64,000 bases of DNA. Origin: Halisarca cf. caerulea (Eukaryota > Porifera > Demospongiae > Chondrillida > Halisarcidae). Below are positions 10,501 to 22,600 of the stretch, piece after piece (within the stretch, counting starts at the first letter, position 1; every line of letters starts with the position of its first letter). The DNA is taken from assembly GCA_963170055.1 (NCBI GenBank), contig CAUJGJ010000243.1, positions 218,501 to 282,500 of the forward strand, given 5' to 3'. The notes under the pieces were generated by a model. It saw only the letters and a list, made by a program, of their open reading frames with translations, searched no databases and was not told the origin of the DNA. The position numbers and the translations under genes are program-made.

Positions 10501-11839
10501 GTAAGTTCCCCACCACCCCCACTCCCTCCATCCTATACACAGTACCTATGTACAGTATTGTTGTATCATGTGATGTGACCAAGGTTCTGTTTGTAACTGA
10601 TGCTGTTTATCCACATGTTGTGTTTGTTGTGTTTTGATGTGTTTCATGCCTTGTGTATGTGTGTACCTGATCACATGACAACACCATTGCTGACTGTTGA
10701 AACTATGCATGCAAACTAATGTACAACCCACCCCATACCTGGGATGGTATTCTTCAGCTTACTACCTGCGTATGTAAGGGTTCATTACTAGTCATCCTTG
10801 TGACCATTACTTTCTCATACTATTGGTCACATTTATGATGTACCTGGATATAGTATGCTATCAGCGATGAGGTAGTATTGCCATTTTCTGTGTTTACATT
10901 TTCCTTGGTTGGTATGTACAATGTCATGATAAGGACATGGTGTGTGGAAGGTATATGTTGAGGGCGAAATGATAACAAGAGATCTTCCCCAAAGATTGTT
11001 TGACAATCATGTGAATAATGTAACTCTGTATCGTGTGGATGCAAAACCTTAACAAAGTCCATTTTGTATGTAATTCTCCTAATAGTATCCTATGTTTGGT
11101 TTATGTATGGGCAGTTACAATATTTATGTTTATGTGTACTTACATACTATGGTGGATGTGTGTTGTCTGATTTCTGTACCACTTAACATACCTGTGAATG
11201 AATTAGTAGTTTACTGTGTGCTGTGTTCAAATTCCTACCTCACACAGGTACAATGCAGTGCTACGTAGTAGGTTGTGCTGGAGGATATAGGAATGTACAC
11301 ACTGCAGGCAGTCCATCTAAACTCCACCTACTAGTAGTAGATCAGTGTCCATGTAGCCCCATGTGTGTCTAGCCCTGTACCTGTCTATCCCCATGTATGT
11401 CTAGCCTTGTAGCTATCTAGCCCTATGTACCATACAGTATAAATTACTGTATGTTAGGAAATTTTCATGACAATGCATCACTGATTGCCTGCAGCTTCAG
11501 TTTTGGACACTAACATGATGTGCTAAACATAGTACGTAGATTTTGAACAATCCAGGAATGTATGAACTTTTTCCTACAAATAGTAAAGAAGGCATACTGG
11601 ACTGACATGTCTTAAGATACCTGTTGAGAACACAGTTTTCTGTGTACTTTTCATTAACATGTGTATGTGTGTACTTCTCATTGATTACTCGAGTGAAGCA
11701 GTCCTTTGTTGCAAATAGTGAGATTGACTGCCGTGCAGATCTTGATGTCCAATAGATAAGTGTAGAACAATGTAGCTGTGGATTTGTCAATGATTTTAGT
11801 GCTTGTTGAAATTGCCTGATTACTGTTTCATGTTTATAG

Positions 11840-11896
11840 GATTGGCAGCAATGAGTGATGTACCAGAGAATCAACCTTCGAAGGGAGATAACCTCT
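11840..11896 (+). CDS. ROCO-A 57-nt exon, type alpha (copy 3)
   Basis: Acceptor tcatgtttatag, donor gtgagt, 57 nt, phase 1-1. It encodes GLAAMSDVPENQPSKGDNL. With the 13019 exon it repeats the alpha-beta order seen at 3306/3656. Confidence 0.72.
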
Positions 11897-13018
11897 GTGA
11901 GTACTGTGTTTATTGTTGTGAATGTTGAATGATATGGTAAACTGGGGTAATTTGGAACAGTGGGGTAATTCAGGACAGTGGGTTAAAAGCTGTGTCAACT
12001 GCAATTATTGCTGCTCATCGTTGATTCCGTGAATTGTGCATAAATTCAGCATTTTTTGTAAGTATAGCCAGACAGCTTATCCATAGCAAACAAGTAATTC
12101 GAGTTTAAAAAACTTGTGGGCTGCTTATGGTCCTGGAAACTCAAATCCGTCTGAGACACGCTCAGTGACGCATTAAAAACAGCTGCTAATTGATGATGTT
12201 GCTTTTCTGTTCAAATTGATGTTCTGTTTAATGTTTCCTGACGTATACGGTATATGATAGGGTTAGTGTGCCTGCCTGCATTCCGGCAACCCAAAAATGA
12301 AAACCTCGTCCTGAATTAACCCAGTGTTCCAATTATCTTGTTTTGCCCTATTTCTGTTCTCCTGGATCATGCTTGTATAACGTTTGACTTCTGTATAATC
12401 ATAATTTTATTCTTTCTACATATGTATATCCCACAGTACAGTCATTCTGATGGTAATATTACACCTGGTTGATGTGAAGATAATACCGTATTATAGGGAG
12501 GAATTTTTCACTGATAGGAATTTTTGTGAATCTTCAAAAGTTGTCAAAGTATAATTTAGCATTGAATTTTTATATTTTCGCAAAATTGGACTTTTGTGTG
12601 TTCCGTTTCATTAATGGTAAAGCCTATTCTTCGGAGAATCAGTGGACTGCTGGTGCGTTTCCATGCAGGGAAGTGTACTCTTCAATCTTACCTTGCACTT
12701 TGCAGGTGAACTACACTGATGTTGACTTTATGCACCTCCTCGTTAGCATACCACATTGTAGTTCAAATAACCCTTCAGTTAAGGCAGAGAATCCACTTGT
12801 AGGCTTTATCCATTGATGACGAGAGTGAAACTGAAATGCACGGACACAACTTCAACACGTGGAGCTGCTGAAAATGACTGCCTATAAACAAACAATAGTA
12901 AAATAATTTTTACGAGTTGATTAGGCCACGTGGAAAGCGCCAAATTAATGTCCTTGTGAAAATCATTTGTGAGTTTCATTGACAGTTATACTTGTATTGT
13001 TCTCTTGTACACATGTAG
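11897..13018 (+). other. Intron between alpha-3 and beta-2
   Basis: About 1.1 kb without a recognised gene. It contains remnants resembling other repeats: 12088-12150 (attcgagtttaaaaaactt) resembles 33925-33980, and 12160-12200 (cattaaaaacagctgctaat) resembles part of element Y. A 96-codon open frame at 12526-12816 has no recognisable product. Confidence 0.5.
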
Positions 13019-13075
13019 TAGTGGAATGCAGCATTGAGGAACAAACAAGTGGTCCCTCAGAGTTGGTTATACCCG
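13019..13075 (+). CDS. ROCO-A 57-nt exon, type beta (copy 2)
   Basis: Acceptor cttgtacacatgtag, donor gtaaga, 57 nt, phase 1-1. It encodes VECSIEEQTSGPSELVIPG, aligning with LETSSQEPKSGPSKVDTSG of the 3656 exon. A second AG three bases downstream (tag|tag) could shift the acceptor by one codon. Confidence 0.68.
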
Positions 13076-13186
13076 GTAAGAACCATGTATAATAGTGCAT
13101 GAGGACGACTTGTGATTGATTGTGTTGTAGCTGTTCCAAGAGATTTTGTTTGATTATACTGTGTGCTGTGTGCGAATTCCTACAGT

Positions 13187-13978
13187 GCACATGTGGCAGT
13201 CGGGAGTAGAAATGAAGAATTTGGTGTGGGACATGGAATTCACTTTTTTGCAGAAAAATGTTTTTTGACATGTTGACTTATAGTCCTGAAAGTTTCAGTA
13301 CCAATCTCCACCAAAATTTGTGTAAAATGATCCCCTAGAAGGTCCTCCTCTGCTCGCAATTGTGGCCAAAATACAAGGGGAAAATGGCCGCCAGTCCAAC
13401 GGCGCCAACAAAAACTGCATTATTTAGGGTGTAAAGAACAATGGGACAGTGAAACAAATACTTCTTGTAGCTTTCAATGCATAGGTAAATCTAGGTATCA
13501 ATGCATTGGTAAAAATAGGTAAAATGGCGATAACTTTGACTACAAAACTGCTAGTGGCTACCAGAAATCGGCCAAGCTCACTAGGGCGAGGTTTTCTTCG
13601 AACAACTCAGTCTTAAAATGCTCGCAGAGATACCTAACAACTTTGAATAGACGTAGGAGGAGGAGTAGAAGTGGCTGGTTCACTTTGAGTGCAAAACTTG
13701 CGGCTGTTAGCAGATTTTAGTGACAAAAAGTTCCTTTGCACGCTGTAGAACAACAAATAACCCCTTTGTTTGTACTTCGAAAATGGTTGGCGAGGTTAGT
13801 ACAAGTAACAGTACAAAACTACATGTTCCAGGCTTCAAATAGAAGCCCAGGTCATTACTAGATTATTAGATACCTTTTATAAGAGGCTAAAACAAAGTTA
13901 GGGAAATTCGAAGCTCATTTTCTCATCATTATGCAATGTACCTAATTCCTAATTTCTACTCGCAACTGCCACACATGC
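13187..13978. mobile_element. MITE W with ~38-bp terminal inverted repeats
   Basis: Left end gcacatgtggcagtcgggag and right end ctcgcaactgccacacatgc are inverted, and the inverted similarity continues through tagaaat/atttcta. It is 792 bp with no coding capacity and interrupts duplicated intron downstream of beta-2. Confidence 0.7.
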
Positions 13979-15050
13979 ATACTTATACACGCTGTGAAAT
14001 TTTCACAATTGTAATTTTGTGGATTTCATGAATAGGATGAACTTGAAATATTTGTTCCTTGAAACTATTTTTTATTAATTTTTATTATTCTTAATTTATT
14101 CATCTAATGTTGGTGCATTATATACCAATATGGCTGCTATCCAACACCGAAGATTGCGGGTGGATTAGGCACCCTTGTCTAATATACGAAGAACAAAGAT
14201 GAGAAAAAATCTTTGTATCTGAGTGACCTATGACACTGTCTTTTAACAACGCTCTCTGCATATCGAGTGTACAAGTTTCTCACTTGTTGCCTCATAAACC
14301 AGAGTTAGGCATACATATTTAAACGTGACAAAGAATATTAAGCGGGGTCTACTTCCATTTTGCCTTTTAGTTGAAACCATTTCATTTTCACCACATGCAC
14401 GCTTGTGAAAAGTATTGTGTAACAGTCCATCTACTCGAGCAGTACAAATGAATCTTACGATGACATAATATGGTTAGGCTATTGCACAACAAACAGGTGT
14501 AATAGCCAAATTAGAACTTACAAAAAAATTATGCCTACCCTCCTGGGACAAATTTTGCAGTAGTACATGAAAATTTTGTGACGTAGGGTACATATAATGA
14601 TGCTGTGTGGTAGTTGTGCTGTAAGATGTGGGGATTTCCACACTGTACACCCACTCCATCTAAAGTACATGTGGAATGGTGTCTGAGTAGCCCCATGTAT
14701 ATTTAACCCTATACCTGTCTATCCCCATGTATGTCTAGCCTTGTGCCTATCTAGCCCTATGTACCAAACATCCCTTACCATACAATGCAAGCAATCTATG
14801 AGATTGTGACACATTGCATTGAGGTACACTTGACAAGCAGGACTCAGCAACCGTGGTTGATTGTGCATGTTACATGCATAATATGCTGAATCAGGACTTC
14901 TCCCTATCCTCCATGCTGCATCGTAAGCCCCCTATTATGTAGAATGCTAATAGTGCTGGGCTAAAATTAGGAATGTACTTTTGTTGGTATGTTGCATATC
15001 CATTAATTACAGATACTGTATTTTATGATGTTTCTATTGTTTACTTGCAG

Positions 15051-15074
15051 ATGATAAAGAATGGCAGAGAAGTT
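15051..15074 (+). CDS. ROCO-A microexon B4 (24 nt)
   Basis: Acceptor gtttacttgcag, donor gtaagttcccc, 24 nt, phase 1-1. It encodes (x)DKEWQRS. Confidence 0.66.
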
Positions 15075-16133
15075 GTAAGTTCCCCACCACTCCCACTCCC
15101 TCCATCCTATACACAGTACCAATATACAGTATTGTTGTTAAGGTTCTGTTTATAACTGATGCTGTTTATCCACATGTTGTGTTTGTTGTGTTTTGATGTG
15201 TTTCATGTCTTGTGTATGTGTGTACCTGGTCACATGACAAGACCATTGCTGACTGTTGAAACTATGCATGCAAACTAATGTACAATCCACCCAATACCTG
15301 GGATGGTATTCTTCAGCTCACTACATACGTATGTAAGGGTTCATTACTAGTCATCCTCGTGACCATTACTTTCTCATACTATTGATCACATTTATGACGT
15401 ACCCGGATATAGTATACAACAGCGATGAGGTAGTATAGGTAAGACTGTTGGACATTCATGTGAATAATGCCACTCTGTATCTTGTGAATGCAAGACCTGA
15501 GGAAAGTCCGTTTTGTGTGTGATCCTCCTATCCTATGTTTGGTTTATGTATGGTCAGTTGCACTATAATTACGTACTATGGTAGATGTGTGTTGTCTGAT
15601 TTCTGTACCACTTAACATACCTGTGAATGAATTAGTAGATTACTGTGTGCTGTGTTCAAATTCCTACCTCACACAGGTACAATGCAGAGCTATGTAGTAG
15701 TTTGTGCTGCAGGATGTAGGAATGTACACACTGCAGGCAGTCCATCTAACCTCTACCTACTAGTAGTAGATCAGTGTCCATGTAGCCCCATGTGTGTCTA
15801 GCCCTATACCCGTCTATCCCCATGTATGTCTAGCGTTGTACCTATCTAGCCCTATATACCAAACATCCCTTCCCATACAATGCAAGCAATCTATGAGATT
15901 GTGACACATTGCATTGAGGTATACCTGACAAGCAGGACTCAGCAACAGTGCATGGTTGACGACACAAGCTACATGTACAAATTTCTATATAACTGTGACT
16001 ATTCCATCCTACACCTCGTATTTGAATACTGATAGTGCTACCATTGACTATTGCTATTGTCCTCTTGTCACAATGATACATATCACACATTTATTGCACT
16101 ATATTTTATGATGTTTCTATTGTTTACTTGCAG

Positions 16134-16160
16134 GGGGGGCATTTGGCAGAAGTCTTGGAG
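16134..16160 (+). CDS. ROCO-A microexon B5 (27 nt)
   Basis: Acceptor gtttacttgcag followed by a G run, donor gtaagttcccc, 27 nt, phase 1-1. It encodes (x)GAFGRSLG. It is the same length as B7 and shares the NRSL/GRSL end, unlike the acidic-basic 21-nt type. Confidence 0.66.
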
Positions 16161-16571
16161 GTAAGTTCCCCACCACACCCACTCACTCCATCCTATACAC
16201 AGTACCAATGTACAGTATTGTTGTATCATGTGATGTGACCAAGGTTCTGTTTGTAACTGATGCTGTTTATCCACATGTTGTGTTTGGTGTGTTTTGATGC
16301 CTTTCATGTCTTGTGTATGTGTGTACCTGATCACATGACAACACCATTGCTGACTGTTGAAACTATGCATGCAAACTAATGTACAGTTCAACCAATACCA
16401 TGGATGGTATTCTTCATCTTACTACATACGTATGTAAGGGTTCATTAATAGTCATCCTCGTGACCATTACTTTCTCATGCTATTGGTCACATTTATGACA
16501 TACCCGGATATAGTATGCAACAGCAATGAGGTAGTACTATATTTTATGATGTTTCTATTGTTTACTTGCAG

Positions 16572-16592
16572 TTGAGGAAGAGTTGAGAAGAA
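16572..16592 (+). CDS. ROCO-A microexon B6 (21 nt)
   Basis: Acceptor gtttacttgcag, donor gtaagttcccc, 21 nt, phase 1-1. It encodes (x)EEELRR. Its unit is short: only 438 bp separate it from B5. Confidence 0.68.
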
Positions 16593-17810
16593 GTAAGTTC
16601 CCCACCACTCCCACTCCCTCCATCCTATGGACAGTACCAATGTACAGTATTGTTGTATCATGTGATGTGATCAAGGTTCTGTTTATAACTGATGCTGTTT
16701 ATCCACATGTTGTGTTTGTTGTGTTTTGATGTGTTTCATGTCTTGTGTATGTGTGTACCTGATCACATGACAGCACCATTGCTGACTGTTGAAACTATGC
16801 ATGCAAACTAATGTACGATCCACCCACTACCTGGGATGGTATTCTTCAGCTTACCACATACGTATGTAAGGGTTCAGTACTAGTCATCCTCGTGACCATT
16901 ACTTTCTCATACTATTGGTCACATTTATGACGTACCTGGATATAGTATGCTATCAGCAATGAGGTAGTATTCCCATTTTCTGTGTTTACATTTTCCTTGG
17001 TGTTACGTACAATGTCATGATAAAGAGATGGTATGTGCATGGTATACACTCAGGACCAAAACAATAGCGAGAGATATTCCCGAAATATTATTGTTTTAAC
17101 ATTTGTATGAATAATGCCAATCCATATCTATTCGGATGTATAAAAGATTAGGACAAAGTCCATTTTGTGTGTGATCTTCCTATCATTTGTTTGCTTTATG
17201 TATGGGCAGTTGCAATATTGATGTATATTTATTTATGTACATGTGTACTTACGTACTATGGTAGATGTGTGTTGTCTGATTTCTCTACCACTTACATACC
17301 TGTGAACGAATTAGTAGATTACTGTGTGCTGTGTTCAAATTCCTACCTCACACAGATACAATGCAGTGCTACGTAGTAGGTTGTGCTGCAGGATATAGGA
17401 ATGTACACACTGCAGGCAGTCCATCTAAACTCTACCTACTAGTAGTAGATCAGTGTCCATGTAGCCCATGTGTGTCTAGCCCTATACCCGTCTATCCCCA
17501 TGTATGTCTAGCCTTGTAGCTATCTAGCCCTATGTACCAAACATCCCTTCCCATACAATGCAAGCAATCTATAAGATTGTGACACATTGCATTGAGGTAC
17601 ACCTGACAAGGAGGACTCAGCAACAGTGCACAGTTGACGACACAAGCTACATGTACAAATTTCTATATAACTTTGACTATTCCATCCTACACCTCGTATT
17701 AGAATACTGATAGTGCTACCATTAACTATTGCTATTGTCTTTTTGTCACAATATTATTATCATACATTTATTGCACTATATTTTATGATGTTTGTATTGT
17801 TTACTTGCAG

Positions 17811-17837
17811 TTATGGTATTGAACAGAAGTCTTAGAG
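17811..17837 (+). CDS. ROCO-A microexon B7 (27 nt)
   Basis: Acceptor gtttacttgcag, donor gtaatttcccc (weaker than the usual gtaag), 27 nt, phase 1-1. It encodes (x)MVLNRSLR. Confidence 0.62.
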
Positions 17838-18908
17838 GTAATTTCCCCACCACTCCCACTCACTCCATCCTATACACAGTACCTATGTACAGTATTGTTG
17901 TATCATGTGGTGTGACCAAGGTTCTGTTTGTAACTGATGCTGTTTATCCCCATGTTGTGTTTGGTGTGTTTTGATGTGTTTCATGTCTTGCGTATGTGTG
18001 CACCTGATCACATGACAACACCATTGCTGACTGTTGAAACTATGCATGCAAACTAATGTACAATCCACCCAATACCTGGGATGGTATTCTTCAGCTTACT
18101 ACATATGTATGTAAGGGTTCATCAATAGTCATCCTCGTGACCATTACTTTCTCATACTATTGGTCACATTACATGACATACCGGGATATAGTATGCTATC
18201 AGCGATGAGGTAATATAGGTAAGACTGTTTGACATTCATGTGAATAGTGCCACTCTGTATCTTGTTAATGCAAAACCTGAACAATGCCCGTTTTGGGTGT
18301 GATAGTATGTTTTGTTTATATATCATCAGTTGCTGTATTTATGTATAATATGTGTACTTGCGTACTATGGTAGATGTGTGTTGTCTGATTACTATACTAC
18401 TTAACATACCTGTGAATGAATTAGTAGTTTACTGTGTGCTGTGTTGAAATTCCTACCTCACACAAGTACAATGCAGTGCTATGTAGTAGGTTGTGCTGGA
18501 GGATGTAGGAATGTACACACTGCAGGCAGTCCATCTAAACTCCACGTACTAGTAGTAGATCAGTGTCCATGTACCCCCATGTGTGTCTAGCCCTATACCT
18601 GTCTATCTCCATGTATGTCTAGCCTTGTAGCTATCTAGCCCTATGTACCAAACATCCCTTCCCATACAATGCAAGCAATCTATGAGATTGTGACACATTG
18701 CATTGAGGTGCACCTGACAAGCAGGACTTAGCAACAGCACATGGTTGACAAAACAAGCTACATGTGCAAATTTCTATGTAACTTTGACTATTAAATCCTA
18801 CACCTCGTATTAGAATACTCATAGTGCTACCATCAACTATTGCTATTGTCGTTTTGTCATAATGATACATGCACTATATTTTGTGATGTTTCTATTGTTT
18901 ACATGCAG

Positions 18909-18929
18909 GAGAGGAAGAGAGGAGAAGAT
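18909..18929 (+). CDS. ROCO-A microexon B8 (21 nt)
   Basis: Acceptor gtttacatgcag, donor gtaagttcccc, 21 nt, phase 1-1. It encodes (x)EEERRR. It is the last microexon before the retrotransposon and the P-loop exon at 25224, whose acceptor is also phase 1. Confidence 0.68.
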
Positions 18930-19149
18930 GTAAGTTCCCCACCACTCCCTCTCACTCCATCCTATACACAGTACCAATGTACAGTATTGTTGTATCATGT
19001 GATGTGACCAAGGTTCTGTTTGTAACTGATGCTGTTTATCCCCATGTTGTGTTTGGTGTGTTTTGATGCGTTTCATGTCTTGTGTGTGTGTGTACCTGAT
19101 CACATGACAACACCATTGCTGACTGTTGAAACTATGAATGCAAACTAAT

Positions 19150-19668
19150 TGTGAAGTTGAAGCTTCTTGGCTCGAACACTTGTTCAACTAGTTCACTGAA
19201 TTCAACTCAATTCAACACATGCCAACATAAGCCAACTTAAGCCAACTTAATACAACCAAAAAGTGAGGCGATATTTATAGAAAACTAAACAGGATGACCT
19301 TTAAAAGATTAAAGGATGATACAAAACTCTTTGAGGACTAAACCACAAGTGAAAAGAACCTTTGACTCAAAAGACCAGATGAGTGAAAATACTTAATAGT
19401 GGGTACAAAACTGCTAGATAGACAAAATGCTAATGGATTGGAAATGGCTAGACACTGACCTGTACGGTCTACTAAAGCAAAAGGTGAACTACAGAAAAGA
19501 TAACCCTAACTTCCTAGACTAAGTGAATACATCATAAAGAAAAAGCCAACAAACTAACACACATACCGAAGCCTCACAATTACATGTACTCATGCTCAAC
19601 CACACATACTAGTACTATGCAATAGTTAGTTCAAGCATACAATGCAAGGAGAATGAGGAATCTTCACA
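19150..19668 (-). repeat. 3' LTR (519 bp)
   Basis: Same length as the copy at 24127-24645. By eye the only difference noticed is ccctaac here versus ccttaac in the other copy. It carries TG...CA ends. The gag-pol stop codon (19664-19666) lies just inside it. Confidence 0.95.
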
Positions 19669-22600
19669 CTCCTCCCCCCTTCTCCTGCGACACGGCAGTC
19701 TGTCGCGTCTCCATTCGCGATAATGCATCTGCGTTGCTATGATGGCGTCCTGCTCGGTAAGATGTAGTAAACTGATACGGCTGTAAGGCAAGACTCCAAC
19801 GAGCCAACCTTGAGTTGGTATCCTTCAGTCGATCCAGCCATTCCAAACTTCTGTGGTCTGTCTGAATCTGAAAGGGTCTGCCAAGTAGATACACACGAAA
19901 TGCATACACGGCTAGTTTGATAGCCAAGCACTCTTTCTCCACTGTTGAATAGTGCTCCTCTCGTGGTAGTAGCTTGCGACTAAAGTAGGCCACAGGATGC
20001 TCAGTTCCATCATCCTGACATTGACTCAATACAGCACCCACCGACCGTTCTGATGCATCTGCCTGAAGAATGAAATCTCTCTCGAAGTTGGGGCTGTACA
20101 ACACAGGGTTACTACACAAGCTGCTCTTGAGACTCTGGAAAGCTTCCTCGCATTGGGGCGTCCAATTGACCTTGTTTGGACCAAACTTTCTTGTCAAGTC
20201 TGTCAAGGGAGCTGCTGTTGCAGAGTAGCTCGGAATGAACTTGCGATAGTAACCAGTGAGACCAAGAAAGGCACGGACTTGTTTCTTAGTCTCAGGGGTA
20301 GACCACTTCTGAATTGCCTCAATTTTGCTGGTCTCTGGCTGGACAAGTCCATTACCAACAATGTGGCCCAAATAGATGCATTCCTGCATGGCAAATTGGC
20401 ACTTGCTTGGTTTGGCTGTCAGTCCAGCTTCCCGTAATCGACTCAAGATTCTTTGTACCTGCTCAAGATGCGCCTCCCATGACTGGCTGAAGATCACAAG
20501 ATCATCAAGGTAGGCAGCGGCATAGGCTTCTAGACCTCTCAAAAGCCGATCCATCATCCTTTGGAATGTTGCAGGCGCACCTTGTAATCCGAAAGGCATC
20601 ACGGTAAATTGAAATAGTCCCTGGGGAGTAATGAAGGCTGTCTTTTCTTTACTCTCTGGACTCATTGGCACCTGCCAATACCCTTTGGCAAGATCCAGTA
20701 TGGTGAGGAACTTCGCCTGCCCAATCCTATCTATGAGATCATCAATCCGTGGCATGGGATAGGGATCAATCCTGGACTGGCGATTCAGCTTACGATAATC
20801 CACACAAAATCTCAGGGAACCATCCTTCTTCTTGACCAGTACAATAGGGGCTGCCCAGCTACTGGATGAAGGTTCCACAATTCCCGCCTTCAACATGGCC
20901 TGTAACTCCTCCTCGACTTCGGTCCGATACGCATGGGGTACTCTGTAGGGGGGTAAACGAATGGGAGAAGACTCACCAGTGTCGATGCTGTGTTCTGCAT
21001 AGTCAGTTCTCCCTGGGGTACTCTGTAGCACATCCCGATACCCGTCCAACAACTGCCGGAGTGGACCCCGCTGCTTAGCAGATAACTGCTGAGAAATTGT
21101 AATACCATCATCTGGGTTCTCGTCATCCCAGAGCTCCAGTTCACCTTGGACCACATCTGGGTCCATGACATCCACAAAGAGAGCTGTGGATTCTGGCATC
21201 TGCCACTTGCGAAGCATGTTGACATGGAACACCCGCTTTCGTTTCACATGGTCGAACATGTCCACTCGATAGGTGACCTTGCCTAACTTCTCTAGTATAG
21301 GATATGGTCCCTGCCACTTGGCCAATAACTTGTTGGATGAAGTGGGTAGCAAAACTAGGACATGATCTCCAACCTTGAATTCTCGCTCTCGGGCATTTCG
21401 GTCATACCATCTCTTCTGGGTTTGCTGCGACCTTTGTAGATTCTCCTGGGCTAGATTGGACATCTTTTCCAAACGCTTTTGCACCGACAACACATAAGAC
21501 ACCACACTCTCACTGCTCCGTGGGTGTGCCTCCCAGGACTCGCGAAGGACATCCAAAGGTCCCCGTACAGCACGTCCATGTACCAATTCAAATGGAGAAA
21601 ATCCTGTTGACGCCTGAGGCACTTCCCTATATGCAAACAGAACATAGTTAATCAACTTGTCCCAGTCCTTACCTTCCTCAGAGGCAGCCTTCCTCAACAT
21701 TGACTTGAGGGTTTGGTTGAACCGCTCAACAAGACCATCTGTCTGAGGGTGGTAGGGGCTGGTCTGGATGGGTTGGATCCGTAGTAGACGGTATACTTCC
21801 TTCAACAATCTCGATGTGAAATTGGATCCTTGATCCGTAAGGATCTCCTTAGGGATTCCTACCCGTGAAAAAAGAGATATCAGCTCTTCTGCAATGTGCT
21901 CTGCATCAATGGACTTCAAGGGCACAGCTTCTGGCCATCTGGTTGCGTAGTCGCATATGACCAGGATGTAGCGATTCCCACTGCGACTCTTGGGTAGGGG
22001 CCCAACGATATCCATGGCGATCCGCTCAAATGGAACATCTATGATGGGGAGTGGCACCAGGGGAGCCACCTGCTTTCTTCCTGGTGCAGTCTTCTGGCAC
22101 TCTCCACAGCTGCGGCAGAACTCCTCCACATCCCTAAAGATTGTGGGCCAGTAAAACCTCTGAAGAATTCTCTCCAGGGTCTTCTTCCTTCCCAAATGTC
22201 CAGCCATAGGGATAGAATGGGCCAGTTCTAGCACTGTCCTACGAACTGACCGGGGTAGGACCAGTTGCTCCACATCATCGTCTGGTGCATCCTTGCTAGG
22301 TCTGGCCTTGCGATACAGTATCCCTTGGCGGGAGAAGAACTGTCCATTGGGCTTCTCCACGATGGACTCACGTATGACCTTCAGTGTCTCGTCCTCTTGC
22401 TGCATTCCTCGAAGATCCTGTTGGTTGACATCCAGGGCACACTCTTCCCTGGAGTTGTGCGCTGCTCTTTCTTGTCCATTCTTCCGTTTCTGGCTCCTCG
22501 ACAAATGCGGTCTAGAGTGGCTGGTCCCAAACAGGTCGTCATCAAATGCATCCCAGGGCATTTTCTCTGGTTCCAGGGGTTTCGCTGACACTCCGGATTC

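Larger units (their letters stand above)
5580..19149 (+). repeat. Tandem array of ~1.1-kb intronic units, each with one microexon
   Basis: The unit runs from a branch/acceptor tract (ttatgatgtttctattgttt), through the microexon, then gtaagttccccaccactccc and about 1 kb of intron including gatcacatgacaa, ggtattcttcagctta, tcatgataagg and caatgcagtgctacgtagta. Copies centre on exons at 5559, 6958, 10480, 15051, 16134, 16572 (a short unit), 17811 and 18909. The last unit resumes after the retrotransposon at 24646-24960. Transposons split the array at 7240-9411 and 13187-13978, and alpha/beta exon blocks interrupt it at about 11.4-13.2 kb. Confidence 0.85.
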
